From the NCBI GenBank assembly GCA_024229515.1, contig JAAESI010000009.1, positions 1-35,658 of the forward strand: DNA of 35,658 nucleotides, written 5' to 3'. The translations under genes and the position numbers were made by a program. This document shows positions 25,039-32,818 of the stretch, one piece after another. The notes below the pieces were generated by a model. The model worked only from the letters and a program-made list of their open reading frames with translations, was not told the DNA's origin and ran no database searches. Position 1 is the first letter of the stretch; the number at the start of each line of letters is the position of its first letter. Source of the stretch: Pseudomonadota bacterium (GTDB lineage Bacteria > Myxococcota_A > UBA796 > UBA9615).

Positions 25039-25512
25039 ATGGTGGAGCGCGAGCAAGAGCTCAACGGCGAAGACCTCGAGTCGAGCATGTACAAGATGCA
25101 TGCGCAGGCTTCGTCGCTGCACACCGGCGCCACCATCTTCGTGTGGACGGCGATGCTCGGCCTCGGCGGCGTCTTCGCCGTCATGTTCTACCTCTGGCGT
25201 GACTGGAAGCTCGGCTGGAACGTGCACCCCGCGATGTGGGAGCCGCTCGCGGCCGCCTTCGTGGGCGTCGCCATCGGGCTCGGCACGTCGATGCCGTTCG
25301 CCATCTGGCTGCGGCTCCAGGCCAACCTCGTGCACGTGCAGCTGTCGATGGAGCGGAACACCCGCCAGACGTCGACGCAGGCTGAGTCCACCGCCCGGTC
25401 CATCCGCGAGCTCGCCGACGCGGGCATGTCGGGGGAGTGGCGGGTCGGCATGGGCAGCAGCGACCGCCTGGAAGTGCTCGGCCCCATCCCCGGGATCGAC
25501 GCCGACGAGTGA
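25039..25512 (+). CDS. Two-helix membrane protein of unknown function
   Basis: 157 aa. An acidic N-terminus (MVEREQELNGEDLE) precedes two membrane helices at ~32-51 and ~68-90, with a Trp-rich connecting loop (WRDWKLGWNVHPAMW). A ~65-residue polar C-terminus follows (QLSMERNTRQTSTQAEST). Both ends should face the cytoplasm. No family recognised. A TAGACT box ends eight bases before the ATG. It starts 11 bases after the hflX stop. Its TGA is one end of a 15-base hairpin shared with the convergent glycosyltransferase. Confidence 0.7.
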   Translation: MVEREQELNGEDLESSMYKMHAQASSLHTGATIFVWTAMLGLGGVFAVMFYLWRDWKLGWNVHPAMWEPLAAAFVGVAIGLGTSMPFAIWLRLQANLVHVQLSMERNTRQTSTQAESTARSIRELADAGMSGEWRVGMGSSDRLEVLGPIPGIDADE

Positions 25513-25524
25513 GCGCTCCGCTCA
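25510..25524. terminator. Hairpin built from two convergent stop codons
   Basis: TGAGCG-CTC-CGCTCA: a perfect six-base stem with a three-base loop. The left TGA (25510-25512) ends the membrane-protein gene; the right TCA (25522-25524) is the TGA stop of the glycosyltransferase on the other strand. No T-tract on either side, so termination activity is uncertain. Confidence 0.4.
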
Positions 25525-26943
25525 GCCGCGCCCGAGGAGCTTGGCGATCATCCGGTTGACCCGCCCCAGGTAGCGCCAGGTGGGGCTGTTCCAGACCTCT
25601 TCGAGGCGGTCCTGGAGCCGGGCCAGCTCGGTCCAGTAGTCCTCCAGGAAATCGATCGGGACGCCGCCGGGGGAGCGGGTGGGGTCTTCCAACCAGGCCA
25701 GCAGCGGGGCCGTCGTGGCGTCGATGGTGTAGCGCTCGCGGAGCTTGTCCCAGGGCGTGCCGTTGCGGTCCAGCCCGATGGGCTCGCCCGCGGCGTGGCG
25801 GGCCGTGAGGGTCAGCAGCAGGTCGGCGACCGCCTGGGGGGCGCCGGTGGGCAGCGGGTGGAACATGCCGCAGCCGCGCAGTTCGTGGGTCAGGTCGCAG
25901 GAGTCGGTGGCGGCGACGGGTACGCCCCGCTCCAGCGACTCCAACACGCGGGTGCGCGCCCCGAACTCGGCCTCGTAGCACTGGAGGTCGACGAACAGGC
26001 AGAGGTCCGCGGCCTCGAACACCGCCGGCAGGGTCTCGGTCGGCACCCAGCCCAGGAAGTGGAAGCGCTCCGCGTGCGGGCTCGCCATCGCGCGCTCGAC
26101 GAACCGGTGGTAGCTCGCCTCGTCGTGGCCCCGCAGCGGGCCCCCGGTGCTGACGAAGTGGAGGTTCGAGGCCTGCTCCATGGCGCGGAGCAGCCCGTCG
26201 ATCATGGTGTCGCCGTCGAGCCAGGTGTTGTAGCCGCCGCAGCTGAGCACCACGAAGGCGTCCTCGGGCAGGGGGGGGAGCCCGGCGGGGCGGGGGGCGG
26301 CGCCGGCGGGCACGTCCGCGAGCAGCCCTTCGACCGAGCCGGGGCAGACGTGCACCCACTCGTGGCCGATGGCGTCCCCGGTCATGCGGCCGGCGAGGCC
26401 GAGGGCGCCGATGAGGGGGCCGCGCTGGGCGTCGCTGATGACGCTGAACCGGTCGCCCCGGGCGAGCGCCCAGCCGAGCATCTCGCGGTAGCGGGCGATG
26501 GGGTCGGCGGAGCCGGCCCGGTAGGCGCGGGCCTGGGCCTCGGACATGGGGTCGCCGGGCACGTCGATCCAGAGCGGCTCTTCGCCCGCGGCCCGCGCGC
26601 CCGCGGCCATCGGCAGGAACGGTCCGGCGGTGACGACCACGTCGGGCTGGAGGGCGCCTCGGAGGTCGCGCAGCATGAGAAAGCGGCCGGGCTCGTCGGG
26701 GCGCACGACGCCGTACTGGAAGTGCTTGCGGCCGGCGCTGGTGACCGCCTCCAGATCGACCAACTGGCCCGAGGGCCGCTCGTCGTCGTCGGCCCCTCGG
26801 GGGGTGAGGCAGGCGACGGTGACGTCGTGCCCGGCGGCCAGCAGCGGGAGCAGGAACTGGCGGGTGCGCAGCGCGGGGAAGCCGAGCTCCCGCGGGTTGT
26901 GCATGGGCAGGGGCCCGGTGCCGATGAGGAAGACGTGCGACAC
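25522..26943 (-). CDS. Glycosyltransferase, GT4-like (GT-B fold)
   Basis: 473 aa. N-terminal Rossmann half (FLIGTGPLPMHNPRELGFPA, LLAAGHDVTVACLTP) and C-terminal half with a sugar-nucleotide-binding pattern (FHFLGWVPTETLPAVFEAAD, RVLESLERGVPVAATD, here lacking the usual E..G..E.MA form). Probably adds a sugar to a surface polysaccharide. Starts with GTG 26943, one base after the TAG of the Wzt-like gene, so coupled to it. The C-terminal ~90 residues include WRYLGRVNRMI, a segment often seen at the end of glycan-biosynthesis glycosyltransferases. The donor and acceptor cannot be read from sequence. Confidence 0.8.
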   Translation of the reverse strand: MSHVFLIGTGPLPMHNPRELGFPALRTRQFLLPLLAAGHDVTVACLTPRGADDDERPSGQLVDLEAVTSAGRKHFQYGVVRPDEPGRFLMLRDLRGALQPDVVVTAGPFLPMAAGARAAGEEPLWIDVPGDPMSEAQARAYRAGSADPIARYREMLGWALARGDRFSVISDAQRGPLIGALGLAGRMTGDAIGHEWVHVCPGSVEGLLADVPAGAAPRPAGLPPLPEDAFVVLSCGGYNTWLDGDTMIDGLLRAMEQASNLHFVSTGGPLRGHDEASYHRFVERAMASPHAERFHFLGWVPTETLPAVFEAADLCLFVDLQCYEAEFGARTRVLESLERGVPVAATDSCDLTHELRGCGMFHPLPTGAPQAVADLLLTLTARHAAGEPIGLDRNGTPWDKLRERYTIDATTAPLLAWLEDPTRSPGGVPIDFLEDYWTELARLQDRLEEVWNSPTWRYLGRVNRMIAKLLGRG

Positions 26944-26944
26944 G

Positions 26945-28435
26945 CTAGGCGTCCGGGAGCTCTTCGCTGTCGCCGCTGACGTGGCGGACGAGGCCCCACT
27001 CGTGCGGCACCTCGATCACGCCGTGGTCCTCGCGGGGGCAGGTGACGGAGATCTCGTACAACTGGTTGTGCCAGACGTGGGGGCGCACGTGGTGCTTGTC
27101 GTACAGCGCGACGGAGATGCGGTACGTCGCGGTCAGCAACGGCAGGGCGGGGTAGTGGATGAAGAACGTGTAGACGCCGTCGTACGTCCCCTCCATCTGC
27201 TGGATCCCGTCGAAGCGGCTGTTGGGACCGAAGACGTACAGGTCGTCGTTGCGGAACAGCGCGACCCCGAGGATCGGGTTCTCCACCGGCTCGATCGTCT
27301 TGAACGTGGTCGCGACGGTCAGCGGCCCGCCGGTGGCGAAGTCGCTGGTCTCCTTGCCGTCGGCGTCCAGCGTCTGCACGCGGAGGATGCGGACCTCGCC
27401 GGTGCCGGTGATGATCGGCCGCTCGCCGTGGGTGTCCTCGTAGTCCTGGACCAACTCGGTCCGCTCCCACTCGGCGTCGGCCTCGGGTTGGCGCAGGGCG
27501 CGCTTCATCACGTCGGCGAACTCGGGGTCCTCGCTGGTGCAGAACCAGGGGAGGGGAGCCAACTCGGGCTCCTCGGGGGCGGGCTCGGGAGGCACGAGGT
27601 GCCCCGCTTCGGACTTGACCCGGGCGGCCATGGCGCGGCTGTGGGGGGAGTCGGCGCCGCCGAAGATGCGCGCCTTGATGCGTCCCTCGCGGTCGCGCGC
27701 GACGTCGACGTAGGCGTTGACCACCTCCTGGGTGTCCCCGGCGGCGACGACGCGGCCGGCGTGCAGCCAGACGACCTCGCTGCAGAGGCTGCGGATGCTG
27801 TGCAGGTCGTGGCTGACGAGCACGAGCGTCTTCCCCAGGCTGATGAACTCCTCGATCTTGCGGATGCACTTGCGCTGGAAGTACTGGTCGCCGACCGCGA
27901 GCACCTCGTCGATGAAGATGACGTCGTAGTTCATGTGCACCGCGATCGAGAACGCGAGGCGGAGCTGCATTCCGGAGCTGTAGGTGCGGACGGGGAATTC
28001 GATGAAGTCCTCGAGCTCGGCGAACTCGATGACCGCGGGGGTCAGCTCGATGCGCCGCTCCTCGGGGATGCCCATCACCGAGCAGTTCAGCGCGATGTTC
28101 TCGCGGCCGTTGAAGTCGGGGTGGAAGCCCAACTCCATGTCGAGCAGGCCGGGGCGGCGGGCGTGGACCTGGAGCTGCCCTTCGGTGGGCTGCGAGACGC
28201 CGGACATCATCCGGATCAGCGTCGACTTGCCCGCGCCGTTGGCGCCGACCACGCCGAAGCAGGTGCCGCGGGGGATCTCGAAGCTCACGTCCCGCAGCGC
28301 CCAGAACTCGTGGTGATGCTTCCGGTTGCCGAAGAACTCCCAGATTCGACCGCGGTCGGAGCCGTAGATGTCGAACCGCTTGCCCAGTCCGCGCGAGACC
28401 ACGGCGTACGGGGAACTCTCCGCCAGGGGCGTCAC
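26945..28435 (-). CDS. wzt: Polysaccharide ABC exporter ATPase, Wzt-like with C-terminal glycan-binding domain
   Basis: 496 aa from GTG 28435. ABC core: Walker A GANGAGKST (~64-72), Q-loop region MELGFHPDFNGRENI, signature YSSGMQLRL (~152-160), Walker B VIFIDEVLAVGD, switch LVSHD. A ~70-residue acidic linker leads to a Wzt_C-type beta-sandwich (~335-470: GTGEVRILRVQTLDADGKE, VATTFKTIEPVENPILGVAL) that in O-antigen exporters recognises the capped glycan. Longer start GTG 28537 would overlap the upstream lipoprotein; TTG 28465 is also possible. The permease partner is probably the Wzm-like protein at 32812, which is not adjacent. Confidence 0.9.
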   Translation of the reverse strand: MTPLAESSPYAVVSRGLGKRFDIYGSDRGRIWEFFGNRKHHHEFWALRDVSFEIPRGTCFGVVGANGAGKSTLIRMMSGVSQPTEGQLQVHARRPGLLDMELGFHPDFNGRENIALNCSVMGIPEERRIELTPAVIEFAELEDFIEFPVRTYSSGMQLRLAFSIAVHMNYDVIFIDEVLAVGDQYFQRKCIRKIEEFISLGKTLVLVSHDLHSIRSLCSEVVWLHAGRVVAAGDTQEVVNAYVDVARDREGRIKARIFGGADSPHSRAMAARVKSEAGHLVPPEPAPEEPELAPLPWFCTSEDPEFADVMKRALRQPEADAEWERTELVQDYEDTHGERPIITGTGEVRILRVQTLDADGKETSDFATGGPLTVATTFKTIEPVENPILGVALFRNDDLYVFGPNSRFDGIQQMEGTYDGVYTFFIHYPALPLLTATYRISVALYDKHHVRPHVWHNQLYEISVTCPREDHGVIEVPHEWGLVRHVSGDSEELPDA

Positions 28436-28491
28436 GGCGGGCTTGGCTCGGGCAAGGGTAGGCAAACCAACCCGCAGAATAGCTGGTGCCT

Positions 28492-29322
28492 CTACAGACT
28501 GTCGGCTGTCAGTCCGGCTCCCACGCGCACGGTCCACAGCGTGGACAGGTACGTGCTGTTGTGGAGCACCGGGGAGCCGACCGTTCCGCCGTCGGCGTAG
28601 ATCACGAACATCGGCAGTCCGTCGGGCCAGTGGGCGGCGACGTCGCCGAGGCCGGCTTCGTCAGCGAGCCACCCGGTCGGGCTGATCGTGGCCACGTGGA
28701 GGACCTCCAGGCCCGCGGTGGCGTAGCGGTCGATGACGTCGGTGGCGAGCAGCTCGCCCTCGGCTCCGAGGGGCGTCGAGTTGGCCAAAAGGTCCCAGGC
28801 GGGCATGAGATCGAGGCTGCGGAAGTCGCTGGGCTCGGTGACGTCGCCGGCCGCGGCGAGGAACGCCATGTCGAGCTCGGCGGGCAGGTCGGTGCAGCCG
28901 TCGTCGAAGTCGTCCGGCGGCAGGACGTGGGCGGAGCTGACCCGAAGCCGGCCCACGCAGGCCTCGCAGCCGTCCTCGCTCATGGCGTCGCCGAACCGGA
29001 CCTGGGCATCGAACTCGACGCGCTGCCGGCAGTTGATGCTCGCTTCCGCCAGGGAGTCCCAGTAGATGAGCTGGAGGGTGCCGTGCAGGTCGGTGACGCC
29101 GCCGTGGTCTCCGGTCCAGTCGCCCGCTTCGCCCTTGAGGGTGGCGGCGAAGGTGACCGAGGTGATGCTGCTGTCGGGCCCCGCCGAGTCGTCGTCATCC
29201 GCGGCCGAGGTGGCGTCGTCGTCATCGCCCGGAGAGGTGTCGTCGTCGTCCATGGTGGGGCAGCCGGCGAGCACGAAGCTCAACCCGGCCAGCGCCAGCC
29301 AATGTCGAAGGTGGGGTCCCAT
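28492..29322 (-). CDS. Lipoprotein with repeated tetra-Asp tether
   Basis: 276 aa. Signal peptide MGPHLRHWLALAGLSFVLAGC ends in lipobox LAGC. The first ~35 mature residues carry three tetra-aspartate runs (TMDDDDT, GDDDDA, ADDDDSAG), followed by a globular region with Cys pairs (NCRQ, DGCEACVG, DGCTDL). No family recognised. ATG 29322 is preferred over the longer frame because the signal peptide begins there. It lies 56 bases upstream of the Wzt-like gene on the same strand and may share its transcript. Related in composition, not in fold, to the lipoproteins at 12208 and 30966. Confidence 0.75.
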   Translation of the reverse strand: MGPHLRHWLALAGLSFVLAGCPTMDDDDTSPGDDDDATSAADDDDSAGPDSSITSVTFAATLKGEAGDWTGDHGGVTDLHGTLQLIYWDSLAEASINCRQRVEFDAQVRFGDAMSEDGCEACVGRLRVSSAHVLPPDDFDDGCTDLPAELDMAFLAAAGDVTEPSDFRSLDLMPAWDLLANSTPLGAEGELLATDVIDRYATAGLEVLHVATISPTGWLADEAGLGDVAAHWPDGLPMFVIYADGGTVGSPVLHNSTYLSTLWTVRVGAGLTADSL

Positions 29323-29392
29323 CTGCGTTGAGGGTAGCCGCCGGGGCGGGGGCTGCAAGGGCGCGGCCGGGCACGTGTCGCCGGCTGCCTGC

Positions 29393-29404
29393 TACGGTCC
29401 GCCG
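29393..29404 (+). promoter_or_regulatory. TACGGT box six bases before an ATG (possible leaderless promoter)
   Basis: TACGGT (29393-29398), six bases, ATG 29405. No Shine-Dalgarno is present. The 82-base gap to the divergent lipoprotein must also hold that gene's promoter: TACCCT eight bases before its ATG, on the minus strand. Confidence 0.35.
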
Positions 29405-30259
29405 ATGGAAGGCACGGTCTGTGTGGTCACCGGGGCAAACTCCGGCATTGGCAAGGAGACGGCGCGGGAGCTCTCGCGCCGGGGAGCGACGGTCGTGATG
29501 ACCGCCCGCAACCAGGAGCGGGGCGAGGCGGCGGCGACCGAGGTTCGCACCTCCACCGGGAGTGATCGCGTCGAGCTGCTCATGCTCGATCTGGCCGACC
29601 TGGACTCGGTCCGGGCCGCGGCCGCGGAGCTGAAGCAGCGCCACGACCGGCTGGACGTGCTGATCAACAACGCGGGCCTCGTCCTGACCCGCCGAACGAC
29701 CACGCCGCAGGGCCACGAGTCGACCTTCGGCATCAACCACCTGGGTCCGTTCCTGTTCACGCGCCTGCTGGAGGAGCCGTTGGCCGCGGCCGCGCCGGCC
29801 CGGGTCGTCAACCTCAGTTCGATGGGCCACCGGCTCAGCGGCGGGTTGAACTTCGACGATCTCCAGTGGGAGCAGCGGAGCTTCTCGGGGGTCTCGGTCT
29901 ACAACGACAGCAAGCTGTGCAACGTGCTCTTCACCAAGGAGCTCGCCCGGCGGTGGGCCGACCGCGGGATCACGGCGTATGCGGTGCACCCCGGGATCGT
30001 GCGGAGCGGGTTCGGCGGCGACGGCGACGCCCCGGGGTGGTTTGGAACCATGATCGCGATGACGAAGGTCTTCTACCTCTCCCCCCAGCGTGGGAGCCGG
30101 ACGTCGGTCAAGTGCGCCACGGCCGACCTCGAGTCCCTGGTCTCTGGCGGCTACTACGCCCACAGCCGGCGGATGCGGGCCAGCGGCAAGGGCAAGAACG
30201 CGGAGACCGCGGCCCGCCTGTGGGACGTGTCCGAGCAGCTCGTGGGGCTGGCGTCGTGA
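29405..30259 (+). CDS. Short-chain dehydrogenase/reductase (retinol-dehydrogenase-like)
   Basis: 284 aa, a classical SDR: cofactor loop TGANSGIG (residues 9-16), DLADLDS, NNAG (88-91), and catalytic Ser138/139, Tyr166 and Lys170 (VYNDSK). ITAYAVHPGIVRSGFG follows the active site. Arg35 after beta-2 (MTARN) favours NADP(H). The sequence is closest in feel to the RDH11-14/WWOX group (INHLGPFLFT). Substrate unknown. Its TGA overlaps the GTG of the next gene (GTGA), so the two are coupled. Confidence 0.9.
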   Translation: MEGTVCVVTGANSGIGKETARELSRRGATVVMTARNQERGEAAATEVRTSTGSDRVELLMLDLADLDSVRAAAAELKQRHDRLDVLINNAGLVLTRRTTTPQGHESTFGINHLGPFLFTRLLEEPLAAAAPARVVNLSSMGHRLSGGLNFDDLQWEQRSFSGVSVYNDSKLCNVLFTKELARRWADRGITAYAVHPGIVRSGFGGDGDAPGWFGTMIAMTKVFYLSPQRGSRTSVKCATADLESLVSGGYYAHSRRMRASGKGKNAETAARLWDVSEQLVGLAS

Positions 30260-30969
30260 CGGTCGCGTTCGTCGCGGGGGCGACCGGCCTCGTCGGGCGC
30301 GAGGTCGTCCGGGTGCTGCGGGAGCAGGGGGTTGAGGTCCACGCCCACGTGCGCCCCGACAGCTCCCGCCTGGAGCACTGGCGGGGCGTGCATGCCGAGC
30401 TCGGCGCGACGACCGACACGACCGCGTGGGAAGCCGACGCGATGACCGCGGCGATCGCCCGGATTCAGCCGAGCGTCGTGTTCGGACTCCTGGGCACCAC
30501 CCAGGCTCGCAAGAAGGCGGTCGCGAAGGTGGGCGGGGATGCCGACTCCAACAGCTACGAGGCGGTCGACTACGGCCTGACGAAGATGGTCCTGGACGCG
30601 ACGGCGGCGAGCGCCCCCACAGCCCGATTCGTGTACCTCAGCGCGGTCGGGGCCGACAAAGCGAGCGGCTCGTTCATGAAGATTCGGGCCCGCATCGAAG
30701 CGCACCTGCGCGAGGGGTCGATGCCCTGGACGTCGGCGCGGCCCAGCTTCATCCTCGGCGACCGCGACGAGGAGCGCATGGGCGAGTCCGTCGGCGCCGG
30801 CCTCATCGACGTCGGCCTCGGCATCCTGGGGCTGCTGGGCGCGCGCAAGGCGAAGGCCCGCTACGGCTCGATCACGGGCCCCGAGTTGGCCGCCGCCCTG
30901 GTGCACCACGGGATGGACCCGGCCGGTGCCGACCGCGTCTTCGAGACGGACGAGTTGAGGGGCTTCTAG
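30256..30969 (+). CDS. Atypical SDR / NAD(P)-binding Rossmann protein
   Basis: 237 aa. N-terminal dinucleotide-binding motif VAGATGLVGREVVRVL, then HVRPDSSRLEHW and SVVFGLLGTTQARKK, and YLSAVGADKASGSFMKIRARIEAHLR with the atypical YLSAVGA plus downstream Lys found in HTATIP2/NmrA-like proteins. The active-site Tyr is not obvious, so it may be a redox sensor or chaperone rather than an oxidoreductase. GTG 30256 overlaps the previous stop by GTGA. The TAG stop shares the palindrome CTAG with the stop of the converging lipoprotein gene. Confidence 0.85.
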   Translation: MTVAFVAGATGLVGREVVRVLREQGVEVHAHVRPDSSRLEHWRGVHAELGATTDTTAWEADAMTAAIARIQPSVVFGLLGTTQARKKAVAKVGGDADSNSYEAVDYGLTKMVLDATAASAPTARFVYLSAVGADKASGSFMKIRARIEAHLREGSMPWTSARPSFILGDRDEERMGESVGAGLIDVGLGILGLLGARKAKARYGSITGPELAAALVHHGMDPAGADRVFETDELRGF

Positions 30970-32018
30970 AGGGCCGAGTCGTCGTCGTCGCCCATGGGCG
31001 GGGCGGCAAAGCCGAGCTCGTCGACCTCAGGCCAGAGAATCGGCAGCGAAGGGTTCAGGTCCGCGCACGGCTCGATGGGCACGGTGCGTCCCTGGCTGCT
31101 CACCAGCATCTGCTGGTACGGGAAGTCGGCGTGGGCCCGCGCGACGCCGCCGAACTGGGTCACGTTGAGGTCGGCGCCGGTCGAGGCGATGGAGTCCCAG
31201 TCCGGCACCGTCCACGCGACCTGCAACCCGTTGCCGGCCTCCAGCTCGATCTCCTCCTGGGAGGTGTAGTGGTGGTAGTAGCGGTGGGACGAGGCGGCCA
31301 TGGCGATGGCGGCGTGGTCCGGGTAGGTCTCGCGGCCGGTCTCGAACTCTTCGATGAGCGTCGCGAGCGCGCGGGCGCAGCCGCTGACGGGGTCGAGGTC
31401 ATCGGTCAGCCAGATGCCGTCTCCGCCGGCGGGGAGGATGCCCTCGCCGTGGCGTGAACGCTCGTGCAGGCGGCTGACGTAGGTGGAGGGCACCAGCAGC
31501 TCGGCGCCGGCGAACTCAGCCGGCTCAGCGCCGGGAGGGGCGGCGCGGAAGACGCCCGAGGAGGGCCCGCCATCGGACACGTCCAGGAGCGCGGACAGGG
31601 CGCGGTAGGAACCGTCCGCTCCGAAGGCCTCCGTGGAGGCGCCCTCGATGGTCTGGCAGACGTACTGGATCCACTGCGCGGGCTGCTCTGCGCGGGGCAG
31701 GGCGAGGATGTCGGCGACGTACTCCTCGGTGTCGGCCATGACGTCGAGGTAGCTGGCGTAGCCGCTGCACGAGACCGGCTCGGCGGCGCTGACCAACGAG
31801 ATGCCGATGAGGTCGCGGGACGGGGTCGTCTCGGTGAGCACGCGGCTTCCGAACGCGTGGACCTCGAAGCGGCCTCCCGCGCTGAACGGTGTGCCGCCGC
31901 CGTCGGCGTCCAGGGGACCCCACCAGGTCTGGAGCAACGTGCCGTCGGACCCGCAGCCGGCGAGGGCGCCAGTCACGAGCACGATCCCAAGGAGCTTCTT
32001 CCAGTTCGCCCGTTGCAT
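30966..32018 (-). CDS. Lipoprotein ending in GDDDDSAL
   Basis: 350 aa. Signal peptide MQRANWKKLLGIVLVTGALAGC with lipobox LAGC. The mature part is a globular domain of unknown family with aromatic-rich segments (QTWWGPLDADGG, HRYYHHYTSQEE) and four or five scattered Cys (SCSG, YVCQ, GCARAL, PCADL). The last residues, PPMGDDDDSAL, match the tail of the small lipoprotein at 12208. ATG 32018 was chosen because the signal peptide begins there; longer frames lead into an Arg-rich non-coding-like stretch. TAGGCT on the minus strand around 32059-32064 could be its -10. Converges with the SDR pair, sharing a CTAG. Confidence 0.78.
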   Translation of the reverse strand: MQRANWKKLLGIVLVTGALAGCGSDGTLLQTWWGPLDADGGGTPFSAGGRFEVHAFGSRVLTETTPSRDLIGISLVSAAEPVSCSGYASYLDVMADTEEYVADILALPRAEQPAQWIQYVCQTIEGASTEAFGADGSYRALSALLDVSDGGPSSGVFRAAPPGAEPAEFAGAELLVPSTYVSRLHERSRHGEGILPAGGDGIWLTDDLDPVSGCARALATLIEEFETGRETYPDHAAIAMAASSHRYYHHYTSQEEIELEAGNGLQVAWTVPDWDSIASTGADLNVTQFGGVARAHADFPYQQMLVSSQGRTVPIEPCADLNPSLPILWPEVDELGFAAPPMGDDDDSAL

Positions 32019-32062
32019 CCGCTTCCGTGTCCCCACCGCCGGTCCTGCGACCTCCGAGCCTA

Positions 32063-32794
32063 TCATCCCCGCTCCCCTTGGCGCGGCGGCCGGGCGGCAA
32101 GAGTCTCGGCCAGCTCGCGTTCGGCTTCGGCGTGAGAGCCGAGGTCGGCGGCGGCAGACTTCAGCTCCGTGAGCGCGCCGCCCTTGTCCGATCCGATGGC
32201 GAGGCTGGCCACGCCGGCCTGAAGCCGGGCGCACTGCGCGAGGAACTCGTCCCTGCGGCGGTCCAGCTGGACGAGCGCGTCCTGGAGCTTGGCTTTGGCG
32301 TCCTCGGCTCCATCGGGGAGGTTGTTGAGCGCACCCATCAGGCCTTCGCGCTCCGCTTCCGCCCGGATCGTCTCCGCCAGCGCGGACTGCAGGGCGGTGG
32401 TGATCTCGACCTTCTGGACCTCGTCGATGCCGGGGGAGCCGTCGACGGCGTCGCGGGCGTTTTCGAAGGCGGCGCGCAGCCGTCCCCCTCCGGCCCGGAC
32501 CGCGGTGGGGGTGATGAGGCGCCCTCCGCCTTGCGAACTCCGGGTGACGAGTCCGCCGGCCGCGGCGACGGCTCCGCCGCCGAGGACGAGGCCCCCGCTG
32601 ATGATGCCGAAGCCGGTGACGAGGCCGATGCCGAGGCCCACCGCGATCAGGAAGGAACCGGCCATGATTCCGAGCACGAGCGGCATCTGGCCCGCGCCAG
32701 CGATCGACTTGTCGTCGTTGCGACCGGTGCGGCCCGCGGCCCGCTCATCGGCGTCGTCGAGGCGCTGTTGGCGCCCGGGTTCATCGAAGCTCAC
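32063..32794 (-). CDS. Membrane protein with C-terminal coiled coil, unknown
   Basis: 243 aa from GTG 32794 (GTG 32809 is an alternative five codons longer). A polar, charged N-terminus is followed by two Gly-rich hydrophobic helices (LVLGIMAGSFLIAVGLGIGL and GFGIISGGLVLGGGAVAAAG). About 150 residues of heptad-rich helix come next (ALQSALAETIRAEAEREGL, AKLQDALVQLDRRRDEFLAQ), suggesting a coiled coil in the cytoplasm. No family recognised. It diverges from wzm with only two to 23 bases between start codons. It lies 44 bases upstream of the lipoprotein start at 32018 on the same strand, so the two may be cotranscribed. Confidence 0.7.
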   Translation of the reverse strand: MSFDEPGRQQRLDDADERAAGRTGRNDDKSIAGAGQMPLVLGIMAGSFLIAVGLGIGLVTGFGIISGGLVLGGGAVAAAGGLVTRSSQGGGRLITPTAVRAGGGRLRAAFENARDAVDGSPGIDEVQKVEITTALQSALAETIRAEAEREGLMGALNNLPDGAEDAKAKLQDALVQLDRRRDEFLAQCARLQAGVASLAIGSDKGGALTELKSAAADLGSHAEAERELAETLAARPPRQGERG

Positions 32795-32797
32795 GCC

Positions 32798-32818
32798 GGA
32801 GATATACACTGATGGCGA
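32798..32818. promoter_or_regulatory. Compact divergent start region between coiled-coil gene and wzm
   Basis: GGAGATATACACTG: plus strand TACACT (32805-32810) lies seven bases before ATG 32818, and GGAG (32798-32801) lies ten bases before ATG 32812. Minus strand TATATC lies six bases before GTG 32794. Two oppositely oriented starts thus share one A/T-rich core. Confidence 0.35.
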
